The notes beneath the pieces were generated by a model. That model did no database searches and was not told where the DNA came from. It was given only the letters and a program-made list of their open reading frames with translations. From NCBI GenBank assembly GCA_947494825.1, contig CANLWN010000004.1, forward strand, positions 1 to 64,000: 64,000 bases of DNA, in the 5' to 3' direction. Numbering within the stretch: the first letter of the stretch is position 1; each line of letters opens with the position of its first letter. Source of the DNA: an uncultured Flavobacteriaceae bacterium (GTDB taxonomy: Bacteria; Bacteroidota; Bacteroidia; Flavobacteriales; Flavobacteriaceae). This document shows, one piece after another, positions 52,192 through 61,165 of this stretch. The position numbers and the translations under genes are program-made.

Positions 52192-52296
52192 GCGGTAAAA
52201 AACAAAGTTTAAGGAACGTCCCCCCCGTTTTGACCGTAGTTCCCTGGAGCGCCCAATTGATAACCTTTTCATTACGTTAATGGGTGGGATTTGAAG

Positions 52297-52304
52297 TAGG
52301 TTTG
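52297..52304 (+). promoter_or_regulatory. -7 element of the second Pit gene
   Basis: TAGGTTTG matches TANNTTTG, 25 bp before the start. The gap to the previous gene is 138 bp, so this copy may be expressed on its own. No 11-bp repeat is seen here. Confidence 0.55.
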
Positions 52305-52329
52305 CATCGTTGTTTTCAGCAAAGTAGTT

Positions 52330-54588
52330 ATGGACGATTTTTATTTTTTAATGCTTATCGCGTTGGCTGTGCTAGCGGTCGCAGATTTGGTCGTTGGCGT
52401 TAGTAACGATGCTGTTAACTTCTTAAATTCTGCTATTGGTTCCAAGGCCCTCTCCTTTAAGACGGTTATGATCGTTGCCAGTATTGGTATCGCTTTTGGG
52501 GCCATGTCCTCCAGTGGTATGATGGAGGTTGCGAGAAAAGGGATTTTTAATCCTGGCGAATTCATGTTTTCTGAAATCATCATCATCTTTATGGCGGTGA
52601 TGATCACGGATATTCTCCTGCTCGATTTTTTCAATACCCTGGGCATGCCCACCTCGACCACAGTCTCCATAGTATTTGAACTCTTGGGTGCCGCGGTGGC
52701 CGTCTCCCTTTTGAAAATAGCGGATTCCGGAGGAGGTTTTAACGAACTTGCCATCTATATCAATACGGAAAAAGCCGCCCAGATTATCTTTGGAATTCTA
52801 CTCTCCGTAGTGGTGGCATTTACCGTAGGTGCCTTGATCCAATTTATATCAAGGGTATTGGTCTCTTTCAAATTTGATGAAAAACCCAAATGGATAGAGT
52901 CTGTCTTTGGTGGTTTGGCCATCACCGCGATCATCTACTTTATTGTGATAAAGGGGCTTAAAAGTGCCGCTGTTCTGGCCGGGGGTATCAATGAATTCAT
53001 TGCGCTCAATACCGAACTTTTTTTATTGGGCAATGTAGTACTCTGGACGCTGCTCTCCTGGTTGGCCACCCATATGTTCAAAGTGAACATCTATCGGGTT
53101 ATCATCGTTATAGGCACTTTTGCACTAGCCATGGCCTTCGCCGGAAATGATCTGGTAAACTTTATTGGTGTGCCCATAGCTGCGCTACAGGCGTTCCAAG
53201 ATTGGCAAAGTTCCGGGGTACCGGCCATGGAATATTCCATGCAGGGCCTATCTGCTCCTGTACGTACTCCTACGATGTTACTCTTGTTGTCCGGGGGTAT
53301 CATGGTCCTTACCCTTTGGCTTTCCTCCAAGGCAAGGAAGGTAGTACAGACCAGCGTGGACCTCTCCAGACAGGACGAGGGCGACGAACGTTTCCGGCCC
53401 AATTTTTTGTCCCGTCAAGTGGTGAAATTTTCCATTCGCGCCATGGATAATTTAGGTGTCCTGCTCCCCTTAAGTCTTAGAAAAAGAATCGATCGTCAGT
53501 TTGAAAAACCTTATACCTATGTCCCTAAAAGTAGGGTACAGGACATGCCGGCCTTTGATATGGTCCGGGCATCCGTGAATCTTATGGTGGCCAGTGTGCT
53601 CATCTCCATAGCCACTTCCATGAAGCTCCCGCTTTCAACTACGTACGTCACCTTTATGGTTGCTATGGGAACCTCTTTGGCAGATAGGGCCTGGGGACCG
53701 GAAAGTGCGGTGTACAGGGTAGCTGGGGTGCTTAATGTTATTGGAGGCTGGTTCTTTACGGCCCTGAGTGCGTTCAGCGCCGCTGCGGTTAGTGCTTATA
53801 TTATACATCTGGGGGGATTCCCGGCTGTAATAGCACTCCTGATCGTGGCCTTTGTGTTGATCGGAAGGAACTACCTTATCCACAATAGAACAGTCAAGGA
53901 AAGCAAGCGTGAAGAAAAATTGCAAAAAGCGGAGAGCAAATCCATTATTGGGCTAATAGAGGAAAGCGCATCCAACATTTCCCTGGCCATGGATCGGGCG
54001 AACACCATATATACCTCCAGCATAGACGGTTTGGCGAAACACGATATGGATACCCTGAAAAAGAGCAAGAAGGGAATTATCAAATTAAACAATGAGGTAG
54101 AAGGTCTTAGGGACAATATCTTCTATTTTATCAAAAACCTGGACGAAGCAAGTGTGGGCACCAGTAATTTTTATATCACCGCGCTAAGCTATCTTCAGGA
54201 TATGACCCAGTCTTTGGAGTACATTTCCAAGGCCGGGCACAAACATGTATACAACAACCACAAGAAACTTCGTTTTAACCAGATAAAGGACCTAAAAGAG
54301 ACCGATCAATATATTGATGACCTCTTTGTACAGATCAAAACCATTTTTGACACCAAGGATTTTCCAGCACTTACCCCTATCATTGTACGTAAACAGGAAC
54401 TATTCCAAAAAGTGGACGAAAAAATTCAAAAACAGGTGGCGCGTACCCGGGCAGATGAGTCTAGCCCCAAAAACACTGCACTGTATTTCAGCTTGCTGCT
54501 GGAAACCAAGGACCTGCTAGTGGCTACGATGAATCTTTTGGAAACCTACGATCAATATGCAAACACCTCGATTCCCTTAGGAAAATGA
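52330..54588 (+). CDS. Pit-type inorganic phosphate transporter with PhoU-like tail (2)
   Basis: 752 residues, tandem paralogue of the previous gene with the same plan. It has G-V-S-N-D-A-V-N-F-L-N-S-A-I-G-S-K-A and F-A-G-N-D-L-V-N-F-I-G-V-P in the Pit core, and a helical PhoU/DUF47-like tail (E-E-S-A-S-N-I-S-L-A-M, G-H-K-H-V-Y-N-N-H-K). The membrane parts are much more alike than the cytoplasmic loops and tails, suggesting an old duplication with diverging control or affinity. It has its own promoter but lacks the PHO-box-like repeats, so the two copies may serve low and high phosphate. Confidence 0.93.
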   Translation: MDDFYFLMLIALAVLAVADLVVGVSNDAVNFLNSAIGSKALSFKTVMIVASIGIAFGAMSSSGMMEVARKGIFNPGEFMFSEIIIIFMAVMITDILLLDFFNTLGMPTSTTVSIVFELLGAAVAVSLLKIADSGGGFNELAIYINTEKAAQIIFGILLSVVVAFTVGALIQFISRVLVSFKFDEKPKWIESVFGGLAITAIIYFIVIKGLKSAAVLAGGINEFIALNTELFLLGNVVLWTLLSWLATHMFKVNIYRVIIVIGTFALAMAFAGNDLVNFIGVPIAALQAFQDWQSSGVPAMEYSMQGLSAPVRTPTMLLLLSGGIMVLTLWLSSKARKVVQTSVDLSRQDEGDERFRPNFLSRQVVKFSIRAMDNLGVLLPLSLRKRIDRQFEKPYTYVPKSRVQDMPAFDMVRASVNLMVASVLISIATSMKLPLSTTYVTFMVAMGTSLADRAWGPESAVYRVAGVLNVIGGWFFTALSAFSAAAVSAYIIHLGGFPAVIALLIVAFVLIGRNYLIHNRTVKESKREEKLQKAESKSIIGLIEESASNISLAMDRANTIYTSSIDGLAKHDMDTLKKSKKGIIKLNNEVEGLRDNIFYFIKNLDEASVGTSNFYITALSYLQDMTQSLEYISKAGHKHVYNNHKKLRFNQIKDLKETDQYIDDLFVQIKTIFDTKDFPALTPIIVRKQELFQKVDEKIQKQVARTRADESSPKNTALYFSLLLETKDLLVATMNLLETYDQYANTSIPLGK

Positions 54589-54639
54589 CCTCAGGACTGC
54601 GTTTCATCGAAAAGCATATACGGCCTTTTTAATTCTTCC

Positions 54640-54657
54640 GTTATCTCCTTAGATAAC
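54640..54657. other. Perfect hairpin just before the CAP gene
   Basis: GTTATCT-CCTT-AGATAAC is a 7-bp perfect inverted repeat ending 10 bp before the start codon. It could be an operator or a structure limiting ribosome access. No U tract follows, so a terminator is unlikely. Confidence 0.5.
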
Positions 54658-54667
54658 AACAAGCCCC

Positions 54668-55660
54668 ATGTATTTACGAAACACTTTTCTTAGACTTTTT
54701 TTTACCTTGATCTGCCTATCGGCATTTGTATTTGTGTCCTGTAGTGAGGATTTATCGGATAGCGACCCCATGCCCGAAGAGCAAGGAGCCAACGAAAATC
54801 CAGATGAAAATCCGGCTCCGGAGGACAATACGGCCAGATTGGCAGCGAAACAACTATACGAGGACTTTTATCTGCCCTCTTCCAGCACCTCTAGCGATAG
54901 TCCTTGGACTGGTGATGAACCTTCGTGTAACCCGGGAAGCATCCCGGCTACGACCAAGGACAAAATCCTGATGCGTTTGGACTATTATCGAAAGGCAGTG
55001 GGCCTAAACAACACCATTACCGAGAATCCGGACAAAAGTACTAAGGCCCAGGAAGCGGCTTTGATGATGAATTCCAACAATGCCTTGGACCACTTTCCTC
55101 CCAATACTTGGAAATGTTATACGCCTGATGGGGATGAAGCCGCTGGAAAATCACTTTTGGCCCTGACCCGCAATGCGGAAGCGATCAATGCCTATATCAG
55201 AGATCAAGGCTCCAATAACGGTCCAGTAGGCCATAGAAGGTGGTTGTTATGGCCAAGACTTCAGGAAATCGGTATCGGAAACACCGATCGTTCCAATGCC
55301 ATTTGGGTCATAGGAAATGCTGGTTCGGTTCCCGCTGACAATCCTGAATTTATTGCCTGGCCACCCCAAGGGTACGTGCCCAATAGCCTGGCTTTCCCAA
55401 GATGGTCGTTCTCCTTGGCCGATGCGGATTTTACGGCCACCACGGTTTCCATGACGGATCAGAATGGAGGTGCGATAGCGCTCTCCCTGGAACCGCTGAA
55501 CAGTGATTTCGGTGACCTTACAATCGTTTGGGTACCCCAGGGGATTTCTACCACGGATACCGCCGATACCACCTATACCGTAACGCTGGAAAACGTAGTG
55601 CTCAATGGCGTTCCCAACACCTTTACGTACAACGTAATACTCTTTGACCCCAATGGATAG
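54668..55660 (+). CDS. CAP-domain lipoprotein
   Basis: 330 residues. A lipobox (F-V-S-C) is followed by a Pro/Glu/Asp/Asn-rich spacer (about residues 28-60). Then comes a CAP/SCP-like domain: R-L-D-Y-Y-R-K-A-V-G-L, A-Q-E-A-A-L-M-M, and G-P-V-G-H-R-R-W-L-L-W-P. The His in the L-D-H-F-P-P segment and that in G-H-R-R-W are candidates for the domain's cavity. A C-terminal beta-rich part (about 230-325) follows. CAP proteins are secreted and varied in role; this one is likely surface-anchored. Confidence 0.85.
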   Translation: MYLRNTFLRLFFTLICLSAFVFVSCSEDLSDSDPMPEEQGANENPDENPAPEDNTARLAAKQLYEDFYLPSSSTSSDSPWTGDEPSCNPGSIPATTKDKILMRLDYYRKAVGLNNTITENPDKSTKAQEAALMMNSNNALDHFPPNTWKCYTPDGDEAAGKSLLALTRNAEAINAYIRDQGSNNGPVGHRRWLLWPRLQEIGIGNTDRSNAIWVIGNAGSVPADNPEFIAWPPQGYVPNSLAFPRWSFSLADADFTATTVSMTDQNGGAIALSLEPLNSDFGDLTIVWVPQGISTTDTADTTYTVTLENVVLNGVPNTFTYNVILFDPNG

Positions 55661-55784
55661 TCCAAGGATGAACAACTGCCAATTAGAGCAACGCCTACTT
55701 TGAAGGTATTTTCGTTAACAAACGTAGTCTTTAAATTGATAATTTCTCCATATTATCGTATCTTAGGGAGAATGCTATTGACAT

Positions 55785-56189
55785 ATGATGACGCCTCAAA
55801 TTAACAAAAAGCTCCTAAAGCAGCACGACCTTCCCATCGGGTCCTTTTACTTCTATGAGAATTTTGTGGTTTCAGAAATCAAGGAGGGCGTAACGATGAC
55901 CTTCGAGACCGCCTCCAAAATATTTGAACTGGGCAAGACGTATTTTGGGAACACTACGCCCTTCGTCTATATCTCCAACCGGGTAAATTCCTATGCTTTT
56001 GATCCCACCGCCCACTTTAAGTCTACCGCAATGTTTCCAAACCTAAAAGGTTATGCAGTGGTGGTGTACGATACCATAAACGATAAGGTCGCCAAAATGG
56101 AACAGCCTTTTATGAACAAGCCCGCCCATATCTTTAAACGTCTGCAGGATGCCATAGACTGGGTAGAAGAACTGATTCCCCAGGACTGA
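55785..56189 (+). CDS. Conserved hypothetical cytoplasmic protein
   Basis: 134 residues, soluble, no signal or membrane segment. An alternating strand/helix pattern (E-G-V-T-M-T-F-E-T-A-S-K-I-F-E, T-P-F-V-Y-I-S-N-R, G-Y-A-V-V-V-Y-D) and a C-terminal helix with R-L-Q-D-A-I-D-W-V-E recall SpoIIAA/STAS-like folds, but this is only a resemblance. ATG 55788 is an equally possible start. It is convergent with nadD, one base apart. Confidence 0.75.
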   Translation: MMTPQINKKLLKQHDLPIGSFYFYENFVVSEIKEGVTMTFETASKIFELGKTYFGNTTPFVYISNRVNSYAFDPTAHFKSTAMFPNLKGYAVVVYDTINDKVAKMEQPFMNKPAHIFKRLQDAIDWVEELIPQD

Positions 56190-56190
56190 A

Positions 56191-56781
56191 CTAGTTACGA
56201 TAAAAATTCATTTCGTCCAGGTATTTCCACACGGAATCGGGGAGCAAGGCCCTGATGTTTTTCCCCGCCCTGTGTTGGTTTCGAATAAAGGTTGACGAAA
56301 CTTCCATGATCGGGGCATTCACCCGATGCACCTTGGGATGGTCCTCAAACTGCCGCTCCCCCGTATCTTTTGAAATCCGGGGATATACGTAAATATGATG
56401 GTTCTCAAGAATTTCCTTGTAATTCTTCCACTTATGGAAGCCTTTTAAATTGTCCTCGCCCATAATCAGGGAAAACTCGTAGGTATCCCCGTGTTTTTCG
56501 AACAGGTGGGCCAATGTATGTATCGTGTAATTGGGCTGGGGTAAATTAAATTCAACCTTGCTTGGTCGTAGCCTATCATATTCCTTGGTGGCCTCATACA
56601 CCATTTGATAGCGATGATGGTCTTCCAATAGTGTATTCTTGGTCTTAAAAGGGCTGCGCGGGGTAATGACCAGCCAAACCTCCTCCAGGTCCGAGAATTC
56701 CGCCATATGGTTGGCGATCGCCAAATGTCCGATATGGATGGGATTGAAGGTGCCAAAATAAAGTCCTACTTTTTTTCCCAT
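56191..56781 (-). CDS. nadD: Nicotinate-nucleotide adenylyltransferase
   Basis: 196 residues, nucleotidyltransferase fold. The ATP site reads G-T-F-N-P-I-H-I-G-H-L (residues 10-20) and the C-terminal motif is V-S-S-T-F-I-R-N. It makes deamido-NAD from nicotinate mononucleotide and ATP in NAD synthesis. It ends a yicC-gmk-nadD operon, starting 7 bp after gmk. Confidence 0.96.
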   Translation of the reverse strand: MGKKVGLYFGTFNPIHIGHLAIANHMAEFSDLEEVWLVITPRSPFKTKNTLLEDHHRYQMVYEATKEYDRLRPSKVEFNLPQPNYTIHTLAHLFEKHGDTYEFSLIMGEDNLKGFHKWKNYKEILENHHIYVYPRISKDTGERQFEDHPKVHRVNAPIMEVSSTFIRNQHRAGKNIRALLPDSVWKYLDEMNFYRN

Positions 56782-56788
56782 GCTATCC

Positions 56789-57373
56789 TCATTGCTTCGT
56801 TACCCCCAAAAAATCCCCGACCAGCCGATGCGCCTCGTCCAAGGCAGCATCCAGGTCATAATTCTTGATGATGCAATCGAACTGCGGTGCAGTGGCCATC
56901 TCTACGGATGCTTTGGCAACACGCATATTAATTTTGTCATCGCTTTCCGTACTTCGTTTCTTTAAACGAATCTTTAACTCATCAACACTGGGGGGCTTAA
57001 CAAAGACCGCCAAGGTCTGCTCCGGATATTTTCTCTTGATCCGGAGGCCGCCCACCACATCGATGTCAAAAATCACATGCTTTCCTTGGGCCCACAAACG
57101 TTCCACTTCACTGTTGAGCGTCCCGTAAAAATTGTCGCGGTACACTTCCTCCCATTCCAGAAAATCGCCCTGCTTAATATGTTTTTTAAATTCCTCCACG
57201 GAAATGAAGTAATAATGCTCTCCCTCTATTTCATGCTCCCGTTTGGGCCTGGAAGTAACAGAAACGGAAAAGGCCAGATTGAGTTCTGGCTGCTTCAAGA
57301 GGTGCCTTACAAGTGTTGTTTTGCCGCTGCCGGACGGGGCAGAAAAAATAATGAGCTTTCCCCCCTCCATCAC
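56789..57373 (-). CDS. gmk: Guanylate kinase
   Basis: 194 residues. The P-loop reads S-A-P-S-G-S-G-K-T-T (near residues 11-20) and the GMP-binding part has S-V-T-S-R-P-K-R-E-H-E. It phosphorylates GMP to GDP. The start overlaps the yicC stop by four bases, giving tight coupling. Length is slightly below the E. coli enzyme but complete. Confidence 0.97.
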   Translation of the reverse strand: MMEGGKLIIFSAPSGSGKTTLVRHLLKQPELNLAFSVSVTSRPKREHEIEGEHYYFISVEEFKKHIKQGDFLEWEEVYRDNFYGTLNSEVERLWAQGKHVIFDIDVVGGLRIKRKYPEQTLAVFVKPPSVDELKIRLKKRSTESDDKINMRVAKASVEMATAPQFDCIIKNYDLDAALDEAHRLVGDFLGVTKQ

Positions 57374-58227
57374 AATACATTCAGCATTTGTTCCTTGATC
57401 TTCTCAAGTTCATCCTTCATTTGCACCACCAATTGTTGCATGGGAGCGTAATTGGCCTTGGACCCAATGGTGTTGATTTCCCGTCCAATTTCCTGGGAAA
57501 TAAATCCCAACTTCTTTCCATTGGAATCTTTGGAATTCAAGGTTGTAGTAAAATATTCCAGGTGATTGTCCAAGCGGACTTTCTCTTCCGTAATATCGTA
57601 TTTTTCGAGATAGTAGATAAGTTCCTGTTCAAAACGGTTTGCATCTACCTCTGTCTTGAGGTCTGCCACGGCCTTTTCCAGACGCTCCCGTATGGTTGCG
57701 TTGCGTTCGGGGTCCATTTTTTTCACAAGCTCCAGAAGTGCTTGCAGGGTTTTCACGCGTTCCAGAAAATCCTTTTCCAGCACCTTGCCCTCCTCGCTCC
57801 TAAAGGCATTTATTTCCTTTAATGCCTCCTTGAGTGCCTCCTTTATCGCGTCGTATTCCGTTACATCTATATCCTCCCGATCCGTTTTAAGGGCATCCGG
57901 TAGTCTGATGGCCATCTCCAGCAATCTGAGATCGTCCCCATCGGCCACTTGCTTAAGCTGCTTTATATATTGCTTTACGACTCCTTCATTGATCTTGGAC
58001 GGTGTTTCGTCACCGGTAATCTCCATATACAGGCCAAAATCGATCTTTCCCCTTACCAAAGCGCTTGCAATGGTCTTACGCAATTCCAATTCCTTGTCAC
58101 GGTAAGCAGACGGAATACGGGCATTTAAATCCAGGTTCTTGCTGTTAAGCGATTTTAATTCAATGGTAATCTTCTTGGTGGGAAGTTGAATAACGTGCTT
58201 TCCGAACCCAGTCATGGATTGAATCAT
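57370..58227 (-). CDS. yicC: YicC family endoribonuclease-type protein
   Basis: 285 residues. It begins M-I-Q-S-M-T-G-F-G-K, the family hallmark, and ends in the conserved E-I-N-T-I-G-S-K-A-N block. YicC proteins have been shown to act on RNA as endoribonucleases, and the gene commonly precedes gmk as it does here. First gene of the operon, with a -7 element 20 bp upstream of its start. Confidence 0.95.
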   Translation of the reverse strand: MIQSMTGFGKHVIQLPTKKITIELKSLNSKNLDLNARIPSAYRDKELELRKTIASALVRGKIDFGLYMEITGDETPSKINEGVVKQYIKQLKQVADGDDLRLLEMAIRLPDALKTDREDIDVTEYDAIKEALKEALKEINAFRSEEGKVLEKDFLERVKTLQALLELVKKMDPERNATIRERLEKAVADLKTEVDANRFEQELIYYLEKYDITEEKVRLDNHLEYFTTTLNSKDSNGKKLGFISQEIGREINTIGSKANYAPMQQLVVQMKDELEKIKEQMLNVL

Positions 58228-58247
58228 AAATTCCGTTTAAGTTTTGG

Positions 58248-58255
58248 CAAAGGTA
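58248..58255 (-). promoter_or_regulatory. -7 element of yicC-gmk-nadD
   Basis: TACCTTTG on the minus strand matches TANNTTTG; no TTG at the -33 distance. Confidence 0.5.
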
Positions 58256-58296
58256 ATTAAAATAAGGGTTTCGTCTTGGGTGTCACAGCATTCCCA

Positions 58297-59082
58297 TTAC
58301 AACTCGCGTACCCAGATATTTCTATAGCTCACCCTACTGTTATCCCCGTGGTCCTGAAGTCGGATAGGGGCTTTGCCATGTGGTTTATTGGTAGGTGGTC
58401 CTATATACATGGTCCTTCCCTGTATTACATAATGATCTTGGACCAAAACCCCATTGTGCAATACCGTAATGGTGCCCGATCTGATCTTGTTACCATCGGA
58501 ATCGAACTCGGGCTCATGGTAAATAATATCGTAGGTGTTCCATTGCCCGGTAGGTGCCGATGCCTTTGCCAAGGGAATGGATTGTTTATAAATGGATCCC
58601 ACCTGACCGTTTACGTAGGTGTCGTTGTCGTTGTTGTCCAAAATCTGCACCTCATATCTGTTCTGTATAAAAACCCCACTATTGCCCCTGTTTTGACCAT
58701 CGCGCTGTACTTCTTCCGGGGATTTCCATTCCAAATGCAGTTGTATGCTTCCAAAATTGCGTTTGGTCTGTATATCGCCGGCCCTATTTTTAACGGTCAT
58801 GCTTCCATCTTCGTTAAGATACCATTTGGCCGCCGTGCTATCGCGGGCCATGATCCATTCCTGCATATCGGTACCGTTGAACAGGACTATGGCATCATTT
58901 GGGATGCCGGTTTCCGCGCTTACCGAGACCACGGGGGGAACAGGTTCATAAACCTCAGTTTCCTCCGGTTTCATGGGCTTCTCTATATTGACGGAGGCAT
59001 TTTCCCGTACCGGTTCCTTTTTTTCCGATTGTGCCCCGCAGTAAAAACATCCCGTTAGGAGCAAAACGTAAACAAGCTTCAT
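58297..59082 (-). CDS. DUF1080 family lipoprotein (3-keto-glycoside hydrolase-like) (1)
   Basis: 261 residues with a lipobox (L-L-T-G-C). A concanavalin-like beta-sandwich domain of DUF1080 begins near residue 65 (I-V-L-F-N-G-T-D-M-Q-E-W). It includes H-L-E-W-K-S-P, G-N-S-G-V-F-I-Q-N-R-Y-E-V-Q-I-L-D and ends I-R-L-Q-D-H-G-D-N-S-R-V-S-Y-R-N-I. Family members act on 3-keto-disaccharides or 3-keto-glucosides. It follows a second DUF1080 gene by one base and an isomerase gene, on the same strand. Confidence 0.88.
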   Translation of the reverse strand: MKLVYVLLLTGCFYCGAQSEKKEPVRENASVNIEKPMKPEETEVYEPVPPVVSVSAETGIPNDAIVLFNGTDMQEWIMARDSTAAKWYLNEDGSMTVKNRAGDIQTKRNFGSIQLHLEWKSPEEVQRDGQNRGNSGVFIQNRYEVQILDNNDNDTYVNGQVGSIYKQSIPLAKASAPTGQWNTYDIIYHEPEFDSDGNKIRSGTITVLHNGVLVQDHYVIQGRTMYIGPPTNKPHGKAPIRLQDHGDNSRVSYRNIWVREL

Positions 59083-59083
59083 C

Positions 59084-59848
59084 TTACAATTCTTTTATCT
59101 TAATATTTCTGTATCCTATACTGATTTTTTCGCCGTGATCCTGCAGGGCGATTTTCCCAGTGCTGTATTTGCCAAAGGCCTCCCAATCCGCAAATTTGGA
59201 ATTGGCTACCATGTTGTCCCATCCCTCACCATTGACCGGAAACCGAACAATCTCCTCTCCGTTGAGTACCACAATGCCCTCATTGGTTTTGTGGTTTATG
59301 GTCAAAACACACTGGTTCCACTCGCCGACGGGCTTCACCACGTCTTTGGACGGAGCCACCATATCGTACAGTGAACCTGCTTGATGGGTAGTCCCATTTT
59401 TGGCGTCCGGGTGGCCCACATTGTCCAGTACTTGGATCTCAGGACCTGTATAGTAAGGCTCCTTGTACTTGGGGTCCTCCTTCACTCCCCACATAATACC
59501 GCTGTTTGCCCCTTCGGACACCTTCCATTCCAGGGACAGGGTAAAATTGGTGAATTCCCTGTCGGTCACCATATTGAAGCGTTCCCCATCCTTTCGAACA
59601 TCGGAGGGGCGTAAAATCATGGCGCCGTCCTCCAACTTCCATGTGTCGGGAACCGGCTTATCCGGGTACACGTGCCATCCGTCAAAAGAGGTTCCGTCGA
59701 ACAATACGGTCCATGTCTCTTCCTGTTCCACTTCCTTGGTCATTTCCTTTGGGTTTTCGGCAGATTCCCCTGCGGTTTTTTCCGTCTTGTTTTTACAGGC
59801 CGTAGCCATAATTACCAGGCAGGCCAAAAGTATTGAGTGTTTCCTCAT
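59084..59848 (-). CDS. DUF1080 family lipoprotein (3-keto-glycoside hydrolase-like) (2)
   Basis: 254 residues with a lipobox (M-A-T-A-C). The DUF1080 domain starts T-V-L-F-D-G-T-S-F-D-G-W. It has F-T-L-S-L-E-W-K-V, G-A-N-S-G-I-M-W-G-V and ends I-A-L-Q-D-H-G-E-K-I-S-I-G-Y-R-N-I. It differs from the other copy in the ligand loops, so the two may treat different linkages. Middle gene of the isomerase-DUF1080-DUF1080 operon (10 bp after the isomerase). Confidence 0.89.
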   Translation of the reverse strand: MRKHSILLACLVIMATACKNKTEKTAGESAENPKEMTKEVEQEETWTVLFDGTSFDGWHVYPDKPVPDTWKLEDGAMILRPSDVRKDGERFNMVTDREFTNFTLSLEWKVSEGANSGIMWGVKEDPKYKEPYYTGPEIQVLDNVGHPDAKNGTTHQAGSLYDMVAPSKDVVKPVGEWNQCVLTINHKTNEGIVVLNGEEIVRFPVNGEGWDNMVANSKFADWEAFGKYSTGKIALQDHGEKISIGYRNIKIKEL

Positions 59849-59858
59849 GTCCGTTGTT

Positions 59859-60911
59859 TTAAAGTCCCAATATTTTTTTCAGTTCATTCTTGTCAATCTC
59901 CGCCCCGGCAAAATCATCGAAGGTCTTTTCCGTAGCTTCGATAATATGGTCCTGGATAAACTTGGCCCCTTCCCGGGCACCCTGTTCCGGGCTTTTAATA
60001 CAACATTCCCATTCCATCACGGCCCAGACATCACATCCATATTGGGTCAGTTTGGAGAAAATGGTCTTGAAATCGATTTGTCCATCTCCCAGGGAACGGT
60101 ACCTCCCGGCACGATCGCCCCAATCGTTATAGCCTCCAAAGGCCCCTTTTTTTCCGGTTGGGTTAAACTCGGAATCCTTTACGTGGAACGACTTAATGAA
60201 CTCGTGATAATGGTCTATGTAACTTAGATAATCTAGCTGCTGTAGCACAAAATGACTGGGGTCGTACAGAATGTTTACACGTTTATGATTCCCTGTAGCC
60301 TCCAGGAAGCGTTCAAAGGTATCCCCATCGTGCAGGTCCTCTCCTGGATGGATCTCATAACACACATCAACCCCTTCCTTATCAAAATGGTCCAGGATAG
60401 GCATCCAGCGTTTTGCCAATTCCCCAAAACCCATTTCCACCAATCCGGCAGGGCGCTGTGGCCAAGGGTGCATCGTGTGCCAAAGCAAAGCCCCGGAAAA
60501 GGTGGCGTGTGCGCCTATGCCCAATCTCCGGCTCGCTGTGGCCGCCTTCTTTACGGTCTCCACGGCCCATTGGGTGCGCTCCTTGGGTTTGCCTTTCAGA
60601 TGCTCTGGCGCAAAATTATCGAACATAAGATCGTAGGCCGGGTGCACGGCCACCAATTGTCCTTGCAAATGAGTGGATAATTCCGTGATTTCCAGACCGT
60701 AGGAATTGATCTTGCCCTTGAGTTCATCACAGTAGGTCTGGCTTTCGGCCGCCTTGTCCAGATCGATCAAAAAACTTTCCCAAGTAGGTATTTGTATTCC
60801 TTTATACCCAAGATCAGCGGCCCATTTGCACATGCCATCCAAAGAATTGAACGGGGCCTTGCTGTCTACAAATTGTGCCAAAAAAACGGCAGGTCCTTTA
60901 ATTGTTTTCAT
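59859..60911 (-). CDS. Sugar phosphate isomerase/epimerase family protein
   Basis: 350 residues, xylose-isomerase-like TIM barrel (AP endonuclease 2 family). Likely metal ligands are in C-Y-E-I-H-P-G-E-D (Glu, His), D-P-S-H-F (Asp, His), S-F-H-V-K-D and V-M-E-W-E-C (Glu). There is no signal peptide. In clusters with DUF1080 and GMC or Gfo/Idh enzymes such proteins work on 3-keto sugars or inositol-like intermediates. First gene of its operon, divergent from the GMC oxidoreductase. Confidence 0.9.
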   Translation of the reverse strand: MKTIKGPAVFLAQFVDSKAPFNSLDGMCKWAADLGYKGIQIPTWESFLIDLDKAAESQTYCDELKGKINSYGLEITELSTHLQGQLVAVHPAYDLMFDNFAPEHLKGKPKERTQWAVETVKKAATASRRLGIGAHATFSGALLWHTMHPWPQRPAGLVEMGFGELAKRWMPILDHFDKEGVDVCYEIHPGEDLHDGDTFERFLEATGNHKRVNILYDPSHFVLQQLDYLSYIDHYHEFIKSFHVKDSEFNPTGKKGAFGGYNDWGDRAGRYRSLGDGQIDFKTIFSKLTQYGCDVWAVMEWECCIKSPEQGAREGAKFIQDHIIEATEKTFDDFAGAEIDKNELKKILGL

Positions 60912-61028
60912 CTAATAATCCTTAGTGTCCTTTTGTACTTACCAACAAGTTTCTCCTTAAAATTAACATGTATACCTCGGCTCACGGACGGCTTGGGCCC
61001 TGTAGATTTCCTTTTCTGTATGCCATGC

Positions 61029-61051
61029 GTCGATCAAATCAATTGGTCGAC
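61029..61051. promoter_or_regulatory. Near-palindrome in the divergent sugar-gene promoter region
   Basis: GTCGA and TCGAC bound a 23-bp imperfect palindrome (inner CAA/TTG also match), about midway between the divergent operons. It might be the site of a regulator controlling both sides. A weak -7 element for the GMC gene, TATATTTA, lies at 61074-61081. Confidence 0.4.
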
Positions 61052-61165
61052 TTCCATTTTGAGAATTAAACGTTATATTTAGTCGGCAAATACCGCTTTT
61101 TTACGTTTTTACCGGGTGAAGCTATAAATATAGGCATAACGAAAGAATAAAAATAAAAATTACGC

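Noticed and set aside
58276-59058. 260-codon plus-strand frame opposite the DUF1080 gene
   Set aside because: Antisense shadow of a well-supported DUF1080 protein; low-complexity hydrophobic translation, no family features.
59463-60227. 254-codon plus-strand frame spanning the DUF1080 and isomerase genes
   Set aside because: Crosses two supported genes on the opposite strand and shows no recognisable domain.
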